The notes under the pieces: generated by a model
The model's input: only the letters and a program-made list of their open reading frames with translations
What the model was told of the DNA's origin: nothing
Database searches by the model: none
In this document: positions 40,835-49,703 of the stretch, piece after piece
Layout of the letters: each line of letters starts with the position of its first letter
How positions within the stretch are numbered: the stretch's first letter is position 1
Position numbers and translations under genes: made by a program
NCBI RefSeq assembly: GCF_016859125.1
Contig: NZ_CP069338.1
Location: 3,250,501 to 3,314,500 of the forward strand
DNA length: 64,000 nt
From: Archangium violaceum
Lineage (GTDB): Bacteria; Myxococcota; Myxococcia; Myxococcales; Myxococcaceae
Direction: 5' to 3'

Positions 40835-41212
40835 TTACTTGCAGACCTCGGCGCACACCGCCGGGCGCTTGTTGGACATGAAGTCCTCGCACGCCATCTC
40901 CAGGACCTGGTCCGAGCAGTCCGACGCCTTGCCCAGCTGGTACTCCTTGCCGCTGTCCGTGCCGGTGCACAGCTCGTCGTAGTTCTCGATCGTGCCGCAC
41001 TTGAGTTGCGTTTCCTGCTTGGTCTGGCACTCGGCCTCGGTGGCGCCAACGGTGGCCTTGAACTCGTTCGTGCCCTTCACCGACTCCGGCGTGCACTCGA
41101 AGATCTTCTTACAGGCGGTCTCCGCCTTGGTCTGGCACACAGACTCCGGCGAGGGGCAGCCCATGGCGAACATCGACACCGCGGCGGTGGCCACAAGGAA
41201 GAACTTGCGCAT
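40835..41212 (-). CDS. Cys-rich predicted lipoprotein
   Basis: 125 residues from ATG 41212. MRKFFLVATAAVSMFAMGCP is a lipoprotein signal (Cys19). Ten more cysteines appear in spaced pairs (CQTKAETACKKIFEC ... CQTKQETQLKCG ... CTGTDSGK, CSDQVLEMACEDF, CAEVCK), the sort of small disulfide-rich domain frequent in myxobacterial lipoproteins. No recognised function. It is followed by a hairpin terminator at 40759-40795. Confidence 0.85.
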   Translation of the reverse strand: MRKFFLVATAAVSMFAMGCPSPESVCQTKAETACKKIFECTPESVKGTNEFKATVGATEAECQTKQETQLKCGTIENYDELCTGTDSGKEYQLGKASDCSDQVLEMACEDFMSNKRPAVCAEVCK

Positions 41213-41425
41213 GTGAATCGTCTCCTGTTGGGGTAAGGCGGGAAGTGCTCCCTGGTCCACGGCGTCCCCCTCCAAAACGTGGGGGACCGTGTGACCGGAG
41301 AGTGGCGGCCTTGTTAACATTCAGTAACGATTCAGGCGAACTTCCAGCTCCCACAAGCTGTCCTTGCGCCGTGCGTCATTCCGCCCGGCTCCACTTTTCC
41401 AGGACAGGGAAAACCCAGACAGGAA

Positions 41426-42250
41426 TCAGCGATTGGGAGGGAACACCGCCGCCATCTGGCGCAGCTGCGCGAGCAGTTGTCCGTCCTCGCTCCACAGCTC
41501 GGCGAGGTCATCCGCGTAGCCCTGGGCGGCGTGCCGGGAGTGGCCGGTGCGCAGGTAGAAGGCATCGGGCGAGGCCGAGGTGAGCGGCAGCGGCGCGTAG
41601 AAGTGCGCGGTGTAGTCCACCGTGGCGCCGTTGCAGAAGCCGTTCACCCGCGCCAGCGCCGCGGGCGGGTACGCATCCAGCAGCCCCACCACCAGCGGCG
41701 CGTCGAGCGGCGTCGGGACACGCGGGCGGATCCACCCGCCCACGCGGGCCTCGTCGGCGCCGGAGAAGGGCGTGGCCCCCACGCACCAGCGGTAGTCGAA
41801 CTGCGCGCCGAAGGTGGGGAGCATCGAGCCGGGCACCGGGGGCACGTCGGAGGGCGGCGGCACCTTTGGGGCGCGTGCATCCGTGTAGACGAGCGGCGTC
41901 TCGCGCGAGGTCGCGAAGGTGGCGCTCGCCAGGCAGGCCACCTGTCCCCCCTGCTCCAGGCGCGCGGAGAGGTGGGACACCTGACGGCCGGCGCGCTCGA
42001 GGCGCACGGTGAGCGAGGCCTCGCCCTCGGCCACGGGTGCGCAGAAGTGCACGGTGAGCGAGCGCGGCGCGCGGGCCGGGTCGTCCAGCTCGCGCATCAT
42101 CGAGCGCAGGAGGGCGCCACCGAGCATTCCGCCATAGGCGCCTCGCCCCTGGAACCACTCCGGGCGGATGTGGCCGAGGTAGCGCCCCTCCCCGAGCGGG
42201 CTCCAGGTGGTGGCGGTGACGAAGGGGGACTCGGAGGTGTTCGCGGACAT
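41426..42250 (-). CDS. Acyl-CoA thioesterase-like (double hotdog, TesB-like)
   Basis: 274 residues. The N-terminal hotdog has RPEWFQGRGAYGGMLGGALL and RSLTVHFCAPVAEGEASLTV; the second half includes GGWIRPRVPTPLDAPLVVGL, DAYPPAAL and VDYTAHFYAPL, the pattern of the thioesterase-like superfamily (4HBT_3). Such enzymes hydrolyse acyl-CoA or related thioesters. Cytosolic. The substrate cannot be set from sequence. Monocistronic, divergent from the beta-rich protein at 42442. Confidence 0.88.
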   Translation of the reverse strand: MSANTSESPFVTATTWSPLGEGRYLGHIRPEWFQGRGAYGGMLGGALLRSMMRELDDPARAPRSLTVHFCAPVAEGEASLTVRLERAGRQVSHLSARLEQGGQVACLASATFATSRETPLVYTDARAPKVPPPSDVPPVPGSMLPTFGAQFDYRWCVGATPFSGADEARVGGWIRPRVPTPLDAPLVVGLLDAYPPAALARVNGFCNGATVDYTAHFYAPLPLTSASPDAFYLRTGHSRHAAQGYADDLAELWSEDGQLLAQLRQMAAVFPPNR

Positions 42251-42441
42251 GGGCGAACCCTAGCCAACGCGGGGAAGGTGGGCACGCCCCGAGGCGTGTG
42301 ACTCCCGGAGTGCGTACGGCGCGTCTCAGTGGGACGGGGTGGTGCGTACGCGGTGTGGCGCCGCGAGGGGATTCGGGGGCTCCAAGTCCCCATTCATCGT
42401 GGACGGGCGGCCGTGCATGAGGGTTGCACGGGAGGGGTGGC

Positions 42442-42960
42442 ATGCACGGTGTGCTGGGAGTGATGACGGCCCTGGTGATGACGGCGGCTCCGGGCGAGGA
42501 GGGCGCGGCCGGGGGTACATCCCGGAGCGCTTCCTCTTCCTGGGGCCGCACGTTCCTGGGCGTGGCGGTGCCGCTGGCGCCCGGTGGGTTCGCGCTGGAG
42601 GGAGAGCAGGAATGGGATGAGGGCTTCACCGCCACCCTGGGCCTGCGCGTCTCCGAGCCCTCATCTCCGCGACTGGGGCTCGAGCCCGGGGCGCGCTTCT
42701 ACGTGAAGGGCTCGGCGCTGGAGGGGATGTGGTTCGGCCCCCGGCTCGAGCTGGCGCGTACGTGGCGGGACGTGCGGGGGCGGAGCTGGGACATGGGGGG
42801 CGCCCTGCTCGCGGGCTACAGCGTGTGCCTGCGCCAGGGTTTCACCGTGCAGGGCGCGCTGGGCGTGGGCGCGACGTACCGGCCTCCCCTCGCGGGTTTC
42901 AATTCGTGGACGGTGACCGTGGGCCACCGGGCCCAGCTCTCCGTCGGCTGGTCCTTCTGA
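42442..42960 (+). CDS. Small secreted, beta-rich (possible outer-membrane barrel) protein
   Basis: 172 residues from ATG 42442 with GGAGGGG upstream. MHGVLGVMTALVMTAAPGEE is a short signal peptide. The body alternates hydrophobic and polar residues in strand-length steps (FLGVAVPLAPGGFALEG, FTATLGLRVSEPSSPRLGLE, GARFYVKGSALEGMWFGPRL, FTVQGALGVGATYRPPLAG) and ends SVGWSF, an aromatic C-terminus typical of outer-membrane beta-barrels. Probably an 8-stranded barrel. Role unknown. Confidence 0.75.
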   Translation: MHGVLGVMTALVMTAAPGEEGAAGGTSRSASSSWGRTFLGVAVPLAPGGFALEGEQEWDEGFTATLGLRVSEPSSPRLGLEPGARFYVKGSALEGMWFGPRLELARTWRDVRGRSWDMGGALLAGYSVCLRQGFTVQGALGVGATYRPPLAGFNSWTVTVGHRAQLSVGWSF

Positions 42961-43023
42961 GACAGGACTCTGTCACCGAGCGCCAGTCACCCTTGATCCA
43001 TTGGCAGGTGACTTCGCGGCGTT

Positions 43024-43350
43024 TCAGGCTGTTGGGACTTCGACGAGCACTTCATAAGAGTCGGACTCGACGCGGCGGTACGTCCCTTCGTCGATAGCGA
43101 GCGTATGGAACTCGTCTTCACCTCGGTTGTTCTCGAAACTCACCTCGATCCACAGCCTGCCGTACTCATCGATCATCCAGACCTTCCACAAGAGCCGGGA
43201 GTCGATCACGCGTTGGTATAGCTCGCTCGTGTCGTCATGAGAGGCGAGGCTCGGGTCTACCGGCGGTCGCAGATGCTTCGGAAGCCGCAGGTCCTCCGGA
43301 AGGGTGTGGACGCGGAGGAGGAAGTCGATGCTCTTCTTCGCGTAGGCCAT
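43024..43350 (-). CDS. Small protein after the SitA/SitI pair
   Basis: 108 residues, MAYAKKSIDFLLRVHTLPED ... LYQRVIDSRLLWKVWMIDEY, GRLWIEVSFENNRGEDEFHT. Mixed alpha-beta with several tryptophans, soluble. It lies 84 bp after the SitI-like gene on the same strand, so it may be a third module gene, for example an extra immunity or modifier protein. Proximity is the only support; no family recognised. Confidence 0.65.
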   Translation of the reverse strand: MAYAKKSIDFLLRVHTLPEDLRLPKHLRPPVDPSLASHDDTSELYQRVIDSRLLWKVWMIDEYGRLWIEVSFENNRGEDEFHTLAIDEGTYRRVESDSYEVLVEVPTA

Positions 43351-43434
43351 CTCGGGAGTCAGTGTGGCAGGGACCCGGGGAAGGTGTCACAAGCTCACGG
43401 CGGTCCGAGGCCTCGGGGTGCACGGTGAATCCGT

Positions 43435-43905
43435 TCAGACCTCCTCGTCAGGAAGGAGCGTGCGGAGTAGTTCGTCATCGGGGCCGAGCGGGCGCCAGCC
43501 GGGCGGCGGCGGAGTCGCGAGGAGCGCATCACCGATCTTCCTCACGAGCTCCTTATGAGTTTCTGGGGTGTAGGAGGTCCACAAGCCGAGCGTTCTGGCA
43601 ACCTTGAAACGGTTGGCGTCGTCGAGCACGGCTGGCCAGCCATTGGGGAGACCTTCGGAGAATTCACGTGCGAACTGGCCGCGCACCAGGCGTGTGAGTT
43701 GATGGCTTCGCTCCGCTTCGGCCACCAATCCGCTGAACACCTGCACCGCGTTGATGTCGTCCTCACCGAGCTCCTCGGCCAGCGCCACCAGCGAGGCGGT
43801 GGGTCGGGCTTCGGCGAAGGCGGTGAGCGAATCATAACCTCGCTCGCGGACCCGCTCATACAGGCGAGTCTTCCATCTGCCCTCCCAAGATCGGTCCTCG
43901 CTCAT
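43435..43905 (-). CDS. Putative SitI-type immunity protein
   Basis: 156 residues, MSEDRSWEGRWKTRLYERVR, entirely helical in appearance (AEARPTASLVALAEELGEDD, AEAERSHQLTRLVRGQFARE). Its ATG overlaps the toxin stop by one base (TGATG), the typical toxin-immunity arrangement. In Myxococcus, SitA lipoprotein toxins passed between cells by outer-membrane exchange are each followed by a cognate cytoplasmic SitI. The family of this one is not recognised; the call rests on position and size. Confidence 0.7.
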   Translation of the reverse strand: MSEDRSWEGRWKTRLYERVRERGYDSLTAFAEARPTASLVALAEELGEDDINAVQVFSGLVAEAERSHQLTRLVRGQFAREFSEGLPNGWPAVLDDANRFKVARTLGLWTSYTPETHKELVRKIGDALLATPPPPGWRPLGPDDELLRTLLPDEEV

Positions 43906-45431
43906 CACCCGCTCCAGGGGATGAAGTTCATCGGGATCTTGTTGCGCCTCATGTGAAATCCGACTGTGTCCAGGATCTCGACTGGCGTCAACATCCGGCC
44001 AACCTTGCTCTCGGCTTCGCGCAGAGCCTCCATGACCATCCGGTTCCACTCGCCAGGCCATTGGCGGCCCAGGCGCCAGTTGCCACCGCCATGGAGCGCC
44101 TCGTGCTTTGCCTGCTCCATCCTGACGCAGAATTGGTCGATGTTCATTTCGCCAGTGAAGCCGCGCTTCTCGAACCACTCGCGGAACTCTCGCGGCAGGA
44201 CGTGGTGCCGCGGCGGCTCGGTCATGCCGGCCCCCGCTCTGCCCGTCACATGCATGCCGCGCACCTCGGGACCGTCGCCGAGCGCCTCGCGCACACCCTT
44301 GGGCAGTTCGTCGTGCGACTGCGCCATCATCACCTGGCCGGCGTGAATCCGGACAGCGGCACTCACGACGGGAAGGCTGATGACGCCCGCCCGCACCAGC
44401 CGGTGCATCATCTCCACCCACTCGGCGGAGACGACAATCCGCGTGCCCATCATCACGCCGTTGGAGCCCAACATGAGGCCCACTCCCAACGTGGCGGGAG
44501 CGGTCGGTGGCATCCGTGGCAGCGACATCTTCAGCGCCGACACCTGGGTGACCATCTCGACGAGCTGCGCCAACAGCATCGCCTGCTCGGTGCGCTTCAT
44601 CGCCACGCGCACGGTCTCTGCGGTTGAGTTGAACTCGCTGGAGAGATGGCCCATCAGCGCCGGGATGTCTTTCGCCGCTGCCTCCACCTGCCCTGGCTCC
44701 AGGGAGGAGAGTGCCGACATGGAGGGCTCGAGCATCTTCTGCCAGCGGTCCATGTTCACGAACAGCGTCTCCACGCTGTTGAAGCCCTGCTTGAGCACGA
44801 CATCGACGAGGTTGAGGAGGTCGAGCCATCCGGCGAGCAGGAGGGAGCCAAGCATGGCCGCCTCGAGTCGTGGGCCGGCGAGGCGCAGGAGGGCGAGCTG
44901 CATGTCCGGGTCATCCACCTCCGAAGCGGCGTTGGCCAGCCGGGTAGCGGCGGCGAGCTCGGCCTCAATCCATCGCAGTTGCCGTTCGCCATACTCGACG
45001 TAGGGGACGAAGAGGCCCGCGGCTTTGCCGGCGATGCCCCGCTTGCTGGCCTCGAGTCTGGAGAGCTCGCCAGAAATGCGGCGGGTGGAGCCCGACACGT
45101 CGCCAACGGCACCGAGAAACGCCAGGTGGGCCGCGAGAGCGCTCTGCCGCGAAGCCTCCGCCATGCTGCCAGGACCCGGCACCGTCACGGTCTCCTGTGA
45201 GGTACGGCGACGGTGCTGTCTTGACGGTACTTCGTGCTCAGGACGGGCGAGGGCGCGCGAAGACTCAACGCTCGGTCCTGCCGCCGACGCGGACGGGGCC
45301 ACCTCGCGCGGCGTGTAGCCCGAGTTCACCCCCAGGCCGGAGGATGGCGTCAGCGACACGCAGCCAGTGGACAGCAGGGCCATGGCGAGCAGCAGCCCCG
45401 TCCACCGGATTCGTGGCGAGTCAGCGCGCAT
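43905..45431 (-). CDS. SitA-type lipoprotein toxin (TIGR02269/DUF2380-like)
   Basis: 508 residues from ATG 45431. WTGLLLAMALLSTGCVS is the lipobox. Residues ~35-330 are a long helical body (RQSALAAHLAFLGAVGDVSG, LFVPYVEYGERQLRWIEAEL). Residues ~395-508 are an HNH-like nuclease: RHHVLPREFREWFEKRGFTG, MNIDQFCVRMEQAKHEALHG, GGNWRLGRQWPGEWNRMVME ... GRMLTPVEIL, which closely follows the TIGR02269 paralogous lipoproteins of M. xanthus (SitA). Such toxins spread by TraA/TraB outer-membrane exchange and kill non-kin. A SitI-like gene follows. Confidence 0.88.
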   Translation of the reverse strand: MRADSPRIRWTGLLLAMALLSTGCVSLTPSSGLGVNSGYTPREVAPSASAAGPSVESSRALARPEHEVPSRQHRRRTSQETVTVPGPGSMAEASRQSALAAHLAFLGAVGDVSGSTRRISGELSRLEASKRGIAGKAAGLFVPYVEYGERQLRWIEAELAAATRLANAASEVDDPDMQLALLRLAGPRLEAAMLGSLLLAGWLDLLNLVDVVLKQGFNSVETLFVNMDRWQKMLEPSMSALSSLEPGQVEAAAKDIPALMGHLSSEFNSTAETVRVAMKRTEQAMLLAQLVEMVTQVSALKMSLPRMPPTAPATLGVGLMLGSNGVMMGTRIVVSAEWVEMMHRLVRAGVISLPVVSAAVRIHAGQVMMAQSHDELPKGVREALGDGPEVRGMHVTGRAGAGMTEPPRHHVLPREFREWFEKRGFTGEMNIDQFCVRMEQAKHEALHGGGNWRLGRQWPGEWNRMVMEALREAESKVGRMLTPVEILDTVGFHMRRNKIPMNFIPWSG

Positions 45432-45474
45432 CGTGGTCCTTCTTCGGAGCCCGTCGCCGGAGGCTTCCGGCGGC

Positions 45475-45789
45475 TCAGGTGCCCGCGGGACGCGCTGGCC
45501 GGACGCTGCTCGGGCCCATGGGGGTGATCTCATGGCGCCCGATCGCCCTGGCGGGATCGCTCTCGAGAATGCGGCGGACCTCGTCCATCGATTCGGCTTC
45601 GAACACGGCCATTCCGAAGATGCCCGCGGGGTCGAGCACCGGGCCCGCCACGACCAGCGTGCCGGCCGCGAGCTGACCCTGGAGGAATTCGCCATGCGCG
45701 CGCATCGTGGTCTGCTCCTCGGCGGTCATGGACATCGCGAAGTTGGGACGATTCGAGACGAGGCGAACGAAGAAGAGGCTGGAGGGCAT
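45475..45789 (-). CDS. YciI-like (YCII-related) protein
   Basis: 104 residues from ATG 45789. The sequence LFFVRLVSNRPNFAMSMTAE and MRAHGEFLQGQLAAGTLVVA, GPVLDPAGIFGMAVFEAESM, DEVRRILESDPARAIGRHEI has the ferredoxin-like YciI fold with the conserved His and Asp of the putative active site (RAHGEFL, LDPAG). YciI proteins have dehydrochlorinase-like folds, but their substrates are mostly unknown. 43 bp upstream of the SitA gene on the same strand; a link is unlikely. Confidence 0.88.
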   Translation of the reverse strand: MPSSLFFVRLVSNRPNFAMSMTAEEQTTMRAHGEFLQGQLAAGTLVVAGPVLDPAGIFGMAVFEAESMDEVRRILESDPARAIGRHEITPMGPSSVRPARPAGT

Positions 45790-45950
45790 GGGCAGCAACG
45801 TATCAGACGACTGGTGGTGGTTCCGACACCTTCACCGGGCCTGACGCGCTGTGACTGGACGGCGGCCGTACCGAGTAGGGTTTGCCGCGGCGTGCCTGGT
45901 GGCGCCAGGATATGTCGAGCACTCTGCATGGATGTCTTTGGGAGGGGATG

Positions 45951-46388
45951 ATGAAATCGAAGTTGTTTCGCGTTGCCGGTTGGCTCCTGGCGGCGCTCAC
46001 CGTCGCCGCGCTCGTCTGGGACATCTTGCTCCCGGACCAACAATCTGGAGGAACAGAAGCCGCCCGAGCCGGCTTCCGCCTCGGGAGTATCATCGGCACC
46101 ATCCTCCGAACCCTCGTACTCGGCTCCGCCGCGCTCGCGCTGCTGCGGGCTGGCGAGCGTGCCAGGAATCCCTCTGGCAAGTCCTGGGAGCGCGAGAAAC
46201 TCGAGGCAATCGTCGCGTCGAGGCGCGCGGAGATTCCGACCACTGCCCCCCAGCGTGCGTCCGAGTACGAGGCACTCAGCGACGGTGAGCTGGTGGAGGT
46301 CTACGGACATATCGATGCGCACGCGCATCCCGAGCGCTTTCGTGCCCTGCTCTGGGTCATGTCCCAGAAGGCGTCAGGTACTTCGTAG
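45951..46388 (+). CDS. Two-helix membrane protein of unknown function
   Basis: 145 residues from ATG 45951 (preceded by GGAGGGG; the adjacent ATG 45948 is too close). Two transmembrane helices: ~4-28 (FRVAGWLLAALTVAALVWDI) and ~44-66 (IIGTILRTLVLGSAALALLR), then a cytosolic tail with REKLEAIVASRRAEIPTTAP and a C-terminal helix. No family recognised. It is convergent with the zinc-finger membrane protein gene, stop to stop with 5 bases between. Confidence 0.75.
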   Translation: MKSKLFRVAGWLLAALTVAALVWDILLPDQQSGGTEAARAGFRLGSIIGTILRTLVLGSAALALLRAGERARNPSGKSWEREKLEAIVASRRAEIPTTAPQRASEYEALSDGELVEVYGHIDAHAHPERFRALLWVMSQKASGTS

Positions 46389-46393
46389 GGCCT

Positions 46394-47212
46394 TCACAGG
46401 GGGTGGTTCATCTGACTCAGCCGCACCAGGGCGTAGGTCCAGAGCAGCAGGCTCAGGACTCCGAGGCCCATGGCCTCGAGGGCCTGGAGTTTCTTGCCCA
46501 CGGGCGGGTGTGCCTCCGGGTTCACCCGGCGCAGGGCAACCCAGCCGAGCAGCACCGCCGCGGGCGCCACCACGGGCAGCACGAGGCCCACCAATCCACA
46601 GCGCAGGGCCCATGTCGCGAGCGGGTTGTTCGCTCGCGCATCCCATAGCCGCTCCAGGCGTCTGGGTTCCACCTCCAGGCGGAAGAAGAGCTGGCTACGC
46701 GTGCTGGTGAAGGCCGCCAGCGCGAGCGCCATCAGAGGCACCATCAACGGCACGACCTCCAAGGCCTCGCGCCCCTTGAGCAGCATGCCCACCACCCACG
46801 CGGGCGGGAGCAGCAGCAGCGCGGGCCGCGCCAGGCGCACTCCGAGGAACCACGCCGTCACCACCACCGCGTTCACCCCGGCGAGCACCGCCCAGTTCCA
46901 CATCCCCTCCAGTCCGCTGCCGATGCAGAAGACCAGGTGCGCGGGCGCGCTGATCAGCATCAGCCAGGCCCATGTGTCCCGCTTGCCCCACAGCCGGACG
47001 CGCAGTTCCTCCACGTAGCTCACCTCGGGCCGGTGGCCGCAGTCCTCGCAGTAGGTGTGCTCTCCCTGGTGGATCGCCTCGGCCTCGCAGCAGAAGGCTC
47101 CGCAGCGCGCGCACGTGCCCACGGCGGGGCGCTCCGGGTGATGGGCGCAGGGCACGGTTTCCTGGAGGGCGGACGGTGCGGCGGAGCCACTCATGCGGGG
47201 AAAGACTCGCAT
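46394..47212 (-). CDS. Zinc-finger (B-box-like) multi-pass membrane protein, paralogue 1
   Basis: 272 residues from ATG 47212 (GGGGGG a few bases upstream); ATG 47194 is an alternative. An N-terminal zinc finger CAHHPERPAVGTCARCGAFC with EHTYCEDC matches a B-box-like C-x2-H/C pattern, then VSYVEELRVRLWGKRDTWAW, four or so membrane helices, and a conserved NPLATWALRCGLVGLVLPVV ... LGWVALRRVNPEAHPPVGKK tail. A full paralogue lies at 56755-57558. Both probably act in the inner membrane; the role is unknown. Confidence 0.85.
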   Translation of the reverse strand: MRVFPRMSGSAAPSALQETVPCAHHPERPAVGTCARCGAFCCEAEAIHQGEHTYCEDCGHRPEVSYVEELRVRLWGKRDTWAWLMLISAPAHLVFCIGSGLEGMWNWAVLAGVNAVVVTAWFLGVRLARPALLLLPPAWVVGMLLKGREALEVVPLMVPLMALALAAFTSTRSQLFFRLEVEPRRLERLWDARANNPLATWALRCGLVGLVLPVVAPAAVLLGWVALRRVNPEAHPPVGKKLQALEAMGLGVLSLLLWTYALVRLSQMNHPL

Positions 47213-47359
47213 GAACAGACCCCCCGTTCGTAGCCCTGACGGGCGGGCGTTGCTCGGATCGCAGTTCCAGGGAGCGGTCATCCCAGGGTGCCCACCAACG
47301 CCCGGCGTCTCCACATTGAAAGATGGTGGCGACCGCCACCGCGAACCAGGAGGACGGCG

Positions 47360-47701
47360 ATGAAACGGCTCTTCTTGTTCTCCACCCTGGCGGCCTCTCT
47401 CGTCCCCGCCCTGGTGCACGCGCAGCCCGAGGGGAAGTCCCTGGAGCGGCTCTACACCGTCGAGGGTGTCGTCTCCCGGGTGGAGTCGAAGGAGATCGAA
47501 ATCAGCACGGACGAGGGCGACCTGGACTTCGTGCTCGATGACTCGGTCCGCATCTTCCGGGACGGCAAGCGGATTCAGCGCTCGGACATCCAGCCCGGAG
47601 ACCGGGCCCGGGCCTCCTACCAGGAGAGCCGGGAGGCCACGCTGGATGACGAGGTGCTCGTCCGGCTGGACTTGCAGTCGAGTCCCACGGACGCGGAGTA
47701 G
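47360..47701 (+). CDS. Small secreted OB-fold-like protein
   Basis: 113 residues from ATG 47360, AGGAGG upstream. MKRLFLFSTLAASLVPALVH-AQ is a signal peptide. The body is a single beta-rich unit: YTVEGVVSRVESKEIEISTD, EGDLDFVLDDSVRIFRDGKR, SDIQPGDRARASYQESREAT, DDEVLVRLDLQ, close in pattern to DUF5666-like or periplasmic OB-fold proteins. Function unknown. Followed 140 bp later by another small gene on the same strand. Confidence 0.82.
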   Translation: MKRLFLFSTLAASLVPALVHAQPEGKSLERLYTVEGVVSRVESKEIEISTDEGDLDFVLDDSVRIFRDGKRIQRSDIQPGDRARASYQESREATLDDEVLVRLDLQSSPTDAE

Positions 47702-47841
47702 CCCCCGCCGCTCGCCGGGCGGCCGGGCGAGCCAGGGCCCGTCCACCTCTCGGGAAGCTTGGAGCGCCCCGGACGCACCCCACATTGAGTCGGGTAGGGA
47801 CGCGCACCCTCGCGCGTCCGCATTCCACGAGGAGCCTCACC

Positions 47842-48138
47842 ATGGCCGACAAGGACAAGGACAAGGGGAGGAAGTACAACCCCGTCCACCCGCATGAGAA
47901 CGAGGAGGGAAAGCCCCCCTTCGAGAAGGACCGGGTCGAGCGCGGTCTCGAGGCCGATGACACCCGGCCCCTGTATGCCGCGGAATCCATCCACGCCACG
48001 CGTGAGCAGAAGTTCGCGTTCGACAGTGATGGTCCCGTGGGCGGGTACGTGCCCGACATCCGCAGCCCCATCGACGAGGCCGATGAGGAGATCCGCCTGC
48101 TCCGAGGTCAGGAGGAGCGCGACAAGGATCGGGACTGA
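47842..48138 (+). CDS. Small hydrophilic protein of unknown function
   Basis: 98 residues from ATG 47842, preceded by ACGAGGAGCC. Very hydrophilic and Lys/Asp/Glu-rich (MADKDKDKGRKYNPVHPHEN, EEGKPPFEKDRVERGLEADD), with no hydrophobic core apart from short pieces (VGGYVPDIRSPI), so probably disordered. Not recognised. The good ribosome-binding site and clean frame make it a real gene. Confidence 0.72.
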   Translation: MADKDKDKGRKYNPVHPHENEEGKPPFEKDRVERGLEADDTRPLYAAESIHATREQKFAFDSDGPVGGYVPDIRSPIDEADEEIRLLRGQEERDKDRD

Positions 48139-48197
48139 CACGGCTGGAAGGGAAGGCCGGGGACAGCGGCCCTCCCTTCCGTGTCACTGCTTCCGGG

Positions 48198-49703
48198 TCA
48201 CCGCTTCGGCGGGGCCACCGGCTCCCTCGGCGTCAGCTTGCCGAGCTCCATCGGGCCCACCTGCTGCTGGATGACCTCCGGGTCGCCCACCAGCACCACC
48301 TGCATCGCGTCCGGGCCCAGGTACTTCTCCGCCACCCGTTGCACCTCGGCTGGCGTCGCCTTCTCCAGCCCCGTCACCGTGCGGGCGAACTCGTCCATCG
48401 GCCGGCGCAGGAAGAAGAGCTGCGCGGCGCTCGCTCCCAGTCCCTCCACCGACTCGAAGCCGCCCGGAATCGCCCGGATGAGGCCCTCGCGCGCCGCCTC
48501 CAGCTCCTTCTGCGTGATGGGGCGCTCGCGGATGCCCTTCATCTCGCGGAAGAACTCGGTGAGCGCCGGGCCCGTCACGTCCTTGCGCACCGCCGACGAG
48601 GCCGTCAGCGGCCCCACGCCCAGCCGCGCGTCCGTGCTCGCCCCCGCCCCGTAGCTGTACCCCTTGTCCTCGCGCAGGTTCATGTTCAACCGGCTGCCGA
48701 AGAAGCCGCCGAACACCGTCGTCGCCAGCTCCAGCGCGTACTCGTCCGGGTGCCCCACCGCCACGCCCGGCCGGCCCACCACCACCACCGTCTGATCCAA
48801 CCCCGGCTTGGGCACGTACACCACCTGCTGCCGTGGCAGCGCGGCGGGCTCGGGCGGCAGCGGCGGCGGCGTGGTGCTCCCCTTCCAGTCGCCGAAGTAC
48901 TTCTTCGCCAGCGCCACCGCCTCCTCCAGCGTGACGTCTCCCGTCATCACCAGCGCCGCGGCCCTGGGGCCCACGTTCTTCTGGTAGAAGCCCTTCACGT
49001 CCTTGAGCGTCACCGTCTCCACGGTCGCCGGCAGGCCGCTCACCGGGTGCCCGTACGGGTGCGCCGGGCCGAACACCGCGTCCAGGTACGCCTGCTGCGC
49101 CAGGAAGCCCGGGCTGCCCATGGCGCGCACCAGCTCGGCCAGCTGCAGCTTCTTGCGCCGCTCGAAGTCCTTCTGCGCGAAGTTGGGCCGGCGCACCACG
49201 TCGGACAGCAGCGCCAGCGCCTCGTCCGCGTTGCGCTCGAGCACCCGCACCCCCACGAAGGCCCCGTCCGGGTTGACGCTCACCGAGGGCGACACCCCCA
49301 GGTCCTGGAAGGCCTGGTCCAACGTCTGCGAGTCCTTCCCGGCCGCGCCCTCCAGCAACATCTTGTAGGTGATGTCCGCCAGGCCCCACTTGCCCTTCGG
49401 GTCCTGCGAGCCTCCCGACGCGAAGGCCACGCCCACGAAGACGAGCGGCAATTCCTTGCGCGTGCTCACCAGCACGGTGAGCCCGTTGTCCAGCTTCGCC
49501 TGCTCGAACTTCGGCAGCACCAGCTCGGGTGGCTCGCCGGGCTTGGGGGGTTGGTTGCGGAAGGCCTCGGGGTCCTCCTGGGGCGGAGTGGCGGGGGCCT
49601 CGGAGGCGGGCGGCTGGGAGGGCTCGGGGGCGGGCTCCGGCGCCGTCCTGCACGCGGCGGCGAGCGCCAGGAGGGACACGGCGACGAACAGACGGCGCAT
49701 CAT
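48198..49703 (-). CDS. M16 peptidase homologue lacking the zinc motif (lipoprotein)
   Basis: 501 residues. LFVAVSLLALAAACRT is a lipobox. The M16 fold is complete (LDNGLTVLVSTRKELPLVFV, FASGGSQDPKGKWGLADITY, VTLKDVKGFYQKNVGPRAAA, FVEQ-free second half with FGGFFGSRLNMNLREDKGYS), but the HxxEH site is replaced by DITYK. This is the inactive partner of the usual active/inactive M16 pair. Its ATG overlaps the stop of the active-subunit gene by one base (TGATG), so both are made together and likely form a dimer in the periplasm. Confidence 0.93.
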   Translation of the reverse strand: MMRRLFVAVSLLALAAACRTAPEPAPEPSQPPASEAPATPPQEDPEAFRNQPPKPGEPPELVLPKFEQAKLDNGLTVLVSTRKELPLVFVGVAFASGGSQDPKGKWGLADITYKMLLEGAAGKDSQTLDQAFQDLGVSPSVSVNPDGAFVGVRVLERNADEALALLSDVVRRPNFAQKDFERRKKLQLAELVRAMGSPGFLAQQAYLDAVFGPAHPYGHPVSGLPATVETVTLKDVKGFYQKNVGPRAAALVMTGDVTLEEAVALAKKYFGDWKGSTTPPPLPPEPAALPRQQVVYVPKPGLDQTVVVVGRPGVAVGHPDEYALELATTVFGGFFGSRLNMNLREDKGYSYGAGASTDARLGVGPLTASSAVRKDVTGPALTEFFREMKGIRERPITQKELEAAREGLIRAIPGGFESVEGLGASAAQLFFLRRPMDEFARTVTGLEKATPAEVQRVAEKYLGPDAMQVVLVGDPEVIQQQVGPMELGKLTPREPVAPPKR

